Assembly (NCBI GenBank): GCA_023434095.1
Contig: JAEYTJ010000281.1
Location: 1-30,803 of the forward strand
Origin: Pseudomonadota bacterium
GTDB lineage: Bacteria; Pseudomonadota; Alphaproteobacteria; Rhizobiales; Xanthobacteraceae
Length of the DNA stretch: 30,803 nt
Direction of reading: 5' to 3'
Part shown: positions 24,477 through 30,803 of the stretch, piece after piece
Layout: every line of letters starts with the position of its first letter
Numbering within the stretch: position 1 is the first letter of the stretch
The notes under the pieces: model-generated
Databases searched by the model: none
What the model was told of the DNA's origin: nothing
The model's input: the letters and a program-made list of their open reading frames with translations, nothing else
Translations under genes and position numbers: made by a program

Positions 24477-25232
24477 TCAGATCGCCTGGCCGCCCGACAC
24501 CTCGATGCGCTGGGCGGTGACCCAGCGATTGTCGGGCGACAAGAGGCTCGCCACCATCGGGCCGATATCATCCGGCACGCCGACACGGCCGAGCGCGGTG
24601 ATGTTGGCGAGCTGCTTGTTGATGTCGGCATTGTCGCGCACCGCGCCCCCGCCGAAGTCGGTCTCGATGGCCCCCGGCGCCACCGTGTTGACGGCGATGC
24701 CGCGCGGGCCGAGTTCCTTCGCCATGTAGTGGGTCAACACTTCCACCGCGCCCTTCATCGCCGCATAGGCGGCGTAGCCGGGATAGGCGAAGCGGGTGAG
24801 GCCGGAGGAGAAGTTGACGATGCGCCCGCCATCCGCGATCAGCGGCAGCAGCGTCTGGGTGAGGAAGAACACGCCCTTCACATGCACGTCGACCAGCCGG
24901 TCGAACTGCGCTTCGGTGGTGTCGGCGATCAGGCCGTGGTCGCCATGGCCGGCATTGTTGACGAGATGGTCGATGCTGTCGCGACCCCAGACCTCGCGCA
25001 GCGTGGCGCGCAGCTTCTCGGCGAAGGCCGGGAAGTCGGCGATTTTGCCGGTGTCGAGCTGAAGGGCGACGGCCTTGCGGCCCAGTGCCTCGATCTCGCC
25101 AACCACGGCCTGCGCGTCCTCGACCCGGCTGTGATAGGTGAACACGACATCGCCACCGCGGCGGGCGACGCTGAGGGCGGTGTTGCGGCCGAGACCGCGG
25201 CTGCCGCCGGTGATGAGGGTGATGGTCGTCAT
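24477..25232 (-). CDS. SDR family oxidoreductase
   Basis: A 251-residue classical short-chain dehydrogenase/reductase. It has the cofactor motif TGGSRGLG at 8-15, NNAG at 92-95, and the catalytic Ser143, Tyr156 and Lys160 (GYAAYAAMK) with the usual 13-residue Ser-Tyr distance. The end, VSGGQAI, is typical of FabG-like members. The residues after the glycine motif suggest NADP(H) preference, but this is not certain. The ATG at 25232 has AGGAGACGGACC before it. It is divergent from an AraC-type regulator 125 bases away, a pairing often seen for reductases induced by aldehydes or other toxic carbonyls. The substrate is unknown. Confidence 0.92.
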   Translation of the reverse strand: MTTITLITGGSRGLGRNTALSVARRGGDVVFTYHSRVEDAQAVVGEIEALGRKAVALQLDTGKIADFPAFAEKLRATLREVWGRDSIDHLVNNAGHGDHGLIADTTEAQFDRLVDVHVKGVFFLTQTLLPLIADGGRIVNFSSGLTRFAYPGYAAYAAMKGAVEVLTHYMAKELGPRGIAVNTVAPGAIETDFGGGAVRDNADINKQLANITALGRVGVPDDIGPMVASLLSPDNRWVTAQRIEVSGGQAI

Positions 25233-25357
25233 GGTCCGTCTCCTGTCGTTTGGGTGAGCCGACTATGACGCGGGGCCGCCGTCGGCGGTTGCCGGATCGC
25301 CGCTGGTTCTTGCCTGATTCTCCGAAGGCGCTTTCCTTCTCGCCCGAGGGGGCTAGG

Positions 25358-26254
25358 ATGGGGCCCATGACCACGCTGCTCGACATCATGGACCGGCACG
25401 GCCGGCTGCACGCCGACGCCAACGGGATCGCGACCACGTCCATCCCCGGCGTCATGTTCTTTCGCGTGACCTCGCCTTCCGGCGGCGCGCACGCCATCGC
25501 CCGGCCACTGGTCTGCCTCGTGGTGCAGGGCGCCAAGCAGGTGACGATGGGCGCGCGCGATTTCCAGCTGGGCGCCGGCGAGTCGCTGCTGATCACCGCC
25601 GACGTGCCGATCGTGAGCCATATTACCCGGGCGAGCCATGGCGCGCCCTATGTCTCGCTGGTGCTGGAACTCGACCTCGCGGTCATCGCCGAACTGGCGC
25701 GGGAGATGGGGCCGACCCTTGCCGCCGCCACCGATCCGGTGCGGGTGGACCCGACGGATGACGAGGTGGCGGGCGCGGCGCTGCGCCTGCTCCAGTTGCT
25801 CGATCGTCCCGCCGCGCTGCCGGTGCTGCAGGCGTCGCTGATCCGCGAAATGCATTACTGGCTGCTCGCCGGGCGGCACGGCGCCGCCATTCGCCGGCTG
25901 GGCTGGGTCGACAGCCACGCCCAGCGCATCGGCCGTGCGGTGGCGCTGCTGCGGGCCGAATTCGCCCGGCACATACCGGTGAGCCGGCTGGCGGCGGCGG
26001 CAGGGATGAGCCCTTCCACCTTCCACCAGCATTTCCGCAGCGTGACATCGCTGTCGCCGCTGCAATTCCAGAAGCAGCTGCGGCTGATCGAGGCGCGGCG
26101 CCTTATGGCGGCGGAGGGTGCGTCGGCCAGCACCGCCGCCTTCGCCGTCGGCTATGAGAGCGTGCCGCAGTTCACCCGCCAATATGGCCGCCTGTTCGGC
26201 GCGCCGCCGGTGCGCGACGTGAAGGCGGCGCGGGAGCAGGCACGCGCCGCCTGA
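25358..26254 (+). CDS. AraC family transcriptional regulator (AraC_N type)
   Basis: A 298-residue activator-type regulator. The N-terminal cupin-like domain (about 20-165, AraC_N family) contains RPLVCLVVQGAKQVTMG and LLITADVPIVSHI. The double helix-turn-helix lies at about 195-290, with IPVSRLAAAAGMSPSTFHQHFR and the second motif around SASTAAFAVGYESVPQFTRQYGRLFG. Starts at 25358 and 25367 are both possible; 25358 follows GAGGGGG five bases away. An upstream ATG at 25250 gives an Arg-rich extension unlike the family. It diverges from the SDR gene and most likely controls it. Related regulators adjoin aldehyde-reductase genes, so the effector may be a carbonyl compound. Confidence 0.92.
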   Translation: MGPMTTLLDIMDRHGRLHADANGIATTSIPGVMFFRVTSPSGGAHAIARPLVCLVVQGAKQVTMGARDFQLGAGESLLITADVPIVSHITRASHGAPYVSLVLELDLAVIAELAREMGPTLAAATDPVRVDPTDDEVAGAALRLLQLLDRPAALPVLQASLIREMHYWLLAGRHGAAIRRLGWVDSHAQRIGRAVALLRAEFARHIPVSRLAAAAGMSPSTFHQHFRSVTSLSPLQFQKQLRLIEARRLMAAEGASASTAAFAVGYESVPQFTRQYGRLFGAPPVRDVKAAREQARAA

Positions 26255-26269
26255 CAACCGCCGGCGACC

Positions 26270-26767
26270 TCAGTCGAGCGAGACCTTGCGGTTCTCGCCG
26301 AGATCGGTGGGTGAGCCGGAAAGGCGCGCGGTCACCATCTTGAACAGCACGCCGATGGAGGTGGACGGGCCGTCCCAGTATTCTGCCTGCTCGGGCAAGA
26401 AGCGCAGGACGCAGATGTTCGGGTCGGTCTTGCCCTGCGGCCAGAACGCCTTGTTCATGTCGCTCCACAGTTCGTCGATCTTGGCGCGGTCGTTGGAGAC
26501 CTCCGCCTGGCCAGACACCGAGAGGTAGTTGTTGTCGCCGGGCTTGGCGAAGGTCAGCGCCGCCTGCGGGTCCCGCTCCAGTTCCTCGTCCTTGTGGCCG
26601 CGGCGGTCGGAAAGAAACCAGATGCAGCCTTCCTCGCGCGAGGGATGGGCGTCCATCGGGCGGGCGCGCAGCGTCTCGCCCTCGCGGGTAACGAGCATGC
26701 AGATGCGCATGTCTTCCATCATCTCCCAGACGCGGTCGATGGCTTCGGCGGTGGTCTTGTCGTCCAT
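26270..26767 (-). CDS. General stress protein 26-like pyridoxamine 5'-phosphate oxidase family protein
   Basis: A 165-residue split-barrel protein that probably binds FMN or F420-like flavin cofactors. It starts MDDKTTAEAIDRVWEMMEDM, followed by RICMLVTREGETLRARPMDAH and IWFLSDRRGHKDEEL, which match the pyridoxamine-oxidase-like 'stress protein' group; NICVLRFLPEQAEYWDGP is the typical C-terminal strand. A role in stress response is inferred from the family; the reaction is undefined. ATG 26767 has GAGGAG upstream. It converges on the AraC gene (15-base gap) and diverges from the site-2 protease gene. Confidence 0.9.
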   Translation of the reverse strand: MDDKTTAEAIDRVWEMMEDMRICMLVTREGETLRARPMDAHPSREEGCIWFLSDRRGHKDEELERDPQAALTFAKPGDNNYLSVSGQAEVSNDRAKIDELWSDMNKAFWPQGKTDPNICVLRFLPEQAEYWDGPSTSIGVLFKMVTARLSGSPTDLGENRKVSLD

Positions 26768-26917
26768 GTGAAGGTCTCCTCGGGTTCGAGGGGAGAACCC
26801 GGAGCCGCAGTGCTTGTTCCTCCGGCGACGCCGATGGCACGCGCGCATCCGTGCTCTTCCGCTGTCATGCGGCGGCGGTGTCGCTATGCTGGCGAATGCC
26901 ACCGCAAGGAGAACCCC

Positions 26918-28045
26918 ATGGCCTGGTCGCTCACCGTCGGATACGTCTATGGAACCGCGGTCCGCATCCACGTGACCTTCCTGCTGTTTCTCGCCTGGAT
27001 CTGGGTCGCCTACTACCAGCGCGGCGGGGCCGGGGCGGCGTGGGACGGCGTCGCCTTTGTAGGCCTGCTGTTCCTGTGCGTGCTTCTGCACGAATTCGGG
27101 CACATCTTTGCGGCGCGGCGCTACGGGGTGAAGACGCCCGAGGTCACGCTCTGGCCGTTCGGCGGCATCGCCCGGCTGGAGCGCATTCCGGAAAAGCCGT
27201 CCGAGGAACTGGTGGTGGCGCTGGCCGGCCCGGCGGTGAACGTCGTCATCGCGGCGGTGCTGCTTCTCTTCCTCGGCGGCAATGTCGGGGTGGAGCACAT
27301 CGAGAGCATCGAGAACCCGCAGGTGAGCCTGCTGGCCAAGCTCGCGGCGGCGAATGTCTTTCTCGTGGTGTTCAACCTCATTCCCGCCTTTCCCATGGAT
27401 GGCGGGCGGGTGCTGCGGGCGTTGCTGGCGATGCGTATGAGCCACGCCCAGGCGACGCAGACAGCGGCCTCCATCGGGCAGGGCCTCGCCATCGGCCTCG
27501 GCGTGCTCGGCATCTTCGGCAACCCGATGCTGATCATCATCGCGGTGTTCGTTTTCCTCGCCGCCTCCGGCGAGGCCGGTCAGGTGCAGATGAAGCAGGT
27601 GGCGCAGGGGCTGCTGGTGGAGGATGCGATGATCACCCAGTTCGAGACGCTGGGCCCGACCGCCAGCGTGGGCGACGCGGCAGAGGCGCTGATCCGCACC
27701 ACGCAGAAGGAATTCCCGATCGTCGACGGCGCGGTGCATCTGCGCGGTGTGCTCACCCGCGACGCGATGATCCACGCGCTTCAGGCGAAAGGCCCCGGTG
27801 CGCCGGTGCTGGAGGCGATGGCGGACGTGCCCACCGTCGGCACACGCACCCCGCTCGACCGGGCGCTGGCGCTGCTCACCCAGCGCGCCGCGCCGGTCGT
27901 CGGGGTGGTGGATGCGGGCGGGCGCCTCGTCGGCCTGCTCTCACCCGAGAATGTCGGCGAGATGATGATGCTGCGCGCCGCCCAGCCGGACGCGCGCTTC
28001 GGCCCGTGGGCAAGGCGCAGCCCGCCCACGCGACCGGCCGCCTGA
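26918..28045 (+). CDS. Site-2 protease family (M50B) zinc metalloprotease with paired CBS domains
   Basis: A 375-residue membrane protease. Helices carry HEFGH (58-62) as zinc-binding and catalytic residues and NLIPAFPMDGG (153-163) with Asp161 as the third zinc ligand. About six membrane segments fill residues 15-225. CBS domains follow at about 240-300 and 305-355 (VGDAAEALIRTTQKEFPIVDG; RLVGLLSPENVGEMM), which bind adenine nucleotides in related proteins and may couple cleavage to energy state. The fold is the SpoIVFB/Rv2869-like S2P-CBS class; substrates are unknown, perhaps an anti-sigma factor. The ATG at 26918 has AAGGAG seven bases upstream. It is divergent from the stress protein gene, hence possibly co-regulated. 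Confidence 0.93.
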   Translation: MAWSLTVGYVYGTAVRIHVTFLLFLAWIWVAYYQRGGAGAAWDGVAFVGLLFLCVLLHEFGHIFAARRYGVKTPEVTLWPFGGIARLERIPEKPSEELVVALAGPAVNVVIAAVLLLFLGGNVGVEHIESIENPQVSLLAKLAAANVFLVVFNLIPAFPMDGGRVLRALLAMRMSHAQATQTAASIGQGLAIGLGVLGIFGNPMLIIIAVFVFLAASGEAGQVQMKQVAQGLLVEDAMITQFETLGPTASVGDAAEALIRTTQKEFPIVDGAVHLRGVLTRDAMIHALQAKGPGAPVLEAMADVPTVGTRTPLDRALALLTQRAAPVVGVVDAGGRLVGLLSPENVGEMMMLRAAQPDARFGPWARRSPPTRPAA

Positions 28046-28050
28046 GCCTC

Positions 28051-28332
28051 TCAGCCGGCTTCCTTGACGCCGGTGACGGCAGTGAAGGCCGGCGGATCGC
28101 TGGCGGGGAAGCTCTCTTCCAGCGCCTCATCGACCCCCGCCTCGGCGGCGGCACGCTCTCCCGGCGGGATCACCTGCGTGCCGCCGGGCACTCCGCCATC
28201 GGACGGCGGCACGTCGCCGGTGATGCCGCCGAGAGCGGGCGGGTCGCTGGCGGGGAAGGTGTCCTCCACGCTCTCGTCGATCTCGGCTTCGGTATATTCC
28301 GGGTCTCCCGGCTTGCGGCTGTCCTGAACCAT
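28051..28332 (-). CDS. Small acidic protein with two FPASDPPA repeats
   Basis: A 93-residue, Asp/Glu/Pro-rich soluble protein that I do not assign to a named function. It contains two related units, DESVEDTFPASDPPALGGITG and DEALEESFPASDPPAFTAVTG (about residues 19-39 and 68-88), joined by a Gly/Pro-rich linker. The (S/T)FPASDPPA signature appears in many short uncharacterised proteins of alpha- and betaproteobacteria, usually once per protein. ATG 28332 is preceded by AGGAG at correct spacing, and the repeat is clear at DNA level, so the gene is probably real. It converges on the site-2 protease gene, 5 bases apart. It is likely intrinsically disordered. Confidence 0.75.
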   Translation of the reverse strand: MVQDSRKPGDPEYTEAEIDESVEDTFPASDPPALGGITGDVPPSDGGVPGGTQVIPPGERAAAEAGVDEALEESFPASDPPAFTAVTGVKEAG

Positions 28333-28528
28333 GGCCCACTCCTGTGTCTGACAGCTTCAAGGTGGGGCCAGGCCGCCTTGCTTCAAGGGTTTTCGGGCGG
28401 GTGACACGGTGATCGCCGCGTGCGGAACCGCGCGGCGGCCGGGGCGTTGTCACCGACGTCGCGCCCGGTCTCAGCGCGCGCGGGTGCGGCGGCGTTCCCG
28501 ACTTCCTGTCGCGCCGAGGAGTAGGTTC

Positions 28529-28762
28529 ATGACCCCCGATCAGGAGCCCGTCCGGCTGCAATACTGGCCGCCCTCCCACACCGTCGATTCCCCCGAACAA
28601 TGGCCGGATTCCTATGCCTTCGGCTCGGTGGAGGACGCGGTCGCCTTTGCCATGACCCAGTCGCCGGCCAACCGCGAGGTGGCGTGGCTGCGCACCGCCG
28701 AAGGCGAGATCCTGAAGCCGGCGCAGATCCGCCGGCTGTGGGAATTGCGGCGCGACCACTAG
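28529..28762 (+). CDS. Small protein of unknown function
   Basis: A 77-residue protein, MTPDQEPVRLQYWPPSHTV..., with SVEDAVAFAMTQSPANREVAWLRTAEGEILKPAQIRRLWEL in its second half. It is soluble, with no signal peptide or helix long enough to cross a membrane. The GAGGAG 8 bases before ATG 28529 and the orderly codon use argue for a real gene. I do not recognise a family; similar small proteins appear in related genomes as far as I recall. It stands between the minus-strand repeat protein and typA, and carries no visible terminator before the typA promoter. Confidence 0.7.
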   Translation: MTPDQEPVRLQYWPPSHTVDSPEQWPDSYAFGSVEDAVAFAMTQSPANREVAWLRTAEGEILKPAQIRRLWELRRDH

Positions 28763-28804
28763 GCGCTTTTTCGCCCGCGAAGGCGCTGCCTTCGGCTTCC
28801 GGCG

Positions 28805-28832
28805 TTGATCTCGCGGGCTTTGTGAGTATAGT
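28805..28832 (+). promoter_or_regulatory. Candidate sigma-70 promoter for typA
   Basis: TTGATC (28805-28810), 16 bases, TATAGT (28827-28832). Transcription would begin near 28839, about 10 bases before the hairpin at 28849-28873 and about 50 before the typA ATG. Confidence 0.5.
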
Positions 28833-28848
28833 GCGCCGCAAAATTCAC

Positions 28849-28878
28849 GCGGGTCCGAAGACTTCGGGCCCGCTTTTT
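28849..28878 (+). terminator. Terminator-like hairpin in the typA leader
   Basis: GCGGGTCCGAAG (28849-28860) pairs with CTTCGGGCCCGC (28862-28873), 12 bases per arm with one T-G wobble, then five T (28874-28878). It looks like a factor-independent terminator but lies between the candidate promoter and the ATG at 28890. It may end transcripts of the small upstream gene, or act as an attenuator or RNA switch for typA. Confidence 0.6.
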
Positions 28879-28889
28879 GGTGTTTTCAT

Positions 28890-30719
<1,830 letters not shown>

Positions 30720-30747
30720 CGCTCCGCGCCTCCCTTTCCGGTCCACG

Positions 30748-30782
30748 AAAAGGCCTGTCCGCGTGCGCGGGCAGGCCTTTTT
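30748..30782 (+). terminator. Intrinsic terminator of typA
   Basis: AAAAGGCCTGTCCGCG (30748-30763) pairs with CGCGGGCAGGCCTTTT (about 30766-30781), one T-G wobble, with T-run continuing to 30782. It stands 28 bases after the typA stop. Confidence 0.92.
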
Positions 30783-30803
30783 CGATTCGCCCCAGCGTTG
30801 CCC

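Overview
The window looks like ordinary, densely coded chromosome from a high-GC alphaproteobacterium, most likely Hyphomicrobiales near Xanthobacteraceae (Starkeya, Ancylobacter or Xanthobacter type). I base this on protein resemblance, the dapF-mtaB-ftsY-yciB gene order, the frequent 4-base start/stop overlaps and the families of intergenic palindromes. The genus is inference. I see no rRNA, tRNA, insertion sequence, prophage or CRISPR array.

Layout. 1-2572: a NitT/TauT-type ABC importer on the minus strand (truncated permease, then a solute-binding protein of the urea-carboxylase-region family, perhaps for guanidine or urea), with a divergent TetR regulator. 2728-5405: a two-subunit molybdenum hydroxylase of isoquinoline 1-oxidoreductase type, ending at a bidirectional terminator shared with a convergent gabD-like dehydrogenase (5475-6917). 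7098-8359: a DUF1428 protein and a Bax-inhibitor-1/YccA membrane protein separated by a terminator. 8520-12616: a YbbA/YbbP-type ABC exporter divergent from a TesA-like SGNH esterase, the same arrangement as in E. coli. 12750-15962: an OafA-like acyltransferase with an SGNH domain, then a Tas-like aldo/keto reductase.

15992-19757 (minus): the dapF-mtaB-ftsY-yciB operon, joining lysine/peptidoglycan precursor synthesis, tRNA modification, membrane protein targeting and a septation-type membrane protein. 20016-20750: an exported GyrI-like protein. 20765-21097: an EmrE-type SMR exporter whose Shine-Dalgarno sequence lies in a hairpin. 21249-24355: rlmN, a small membrane protein and argG, the last with a palindromic site against its promoter. 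24477-26254: an SDR/AraC divergent pair. 26270-28762: a stress-type flavin/PNPOx protein, a site-2 protease with CBS domains, and two small proteins. 28890-30719: typA/bipA with a terminator-like hairpin in its leader, and a clear terminator after the gene.

No clearly new multi-gene system is visible. The best leads are regulatory: the typA leader hairpin, the SMR hairpin, the argG palindrome, the structured leader of the Bax-inhibitor gene, and a palindromic repeat pair plus a G10 run inside the ABC importer operon. The oddest proteins are the secreted GyrI-like protein and a small protein built of two copies of an FPASDPPA unit.
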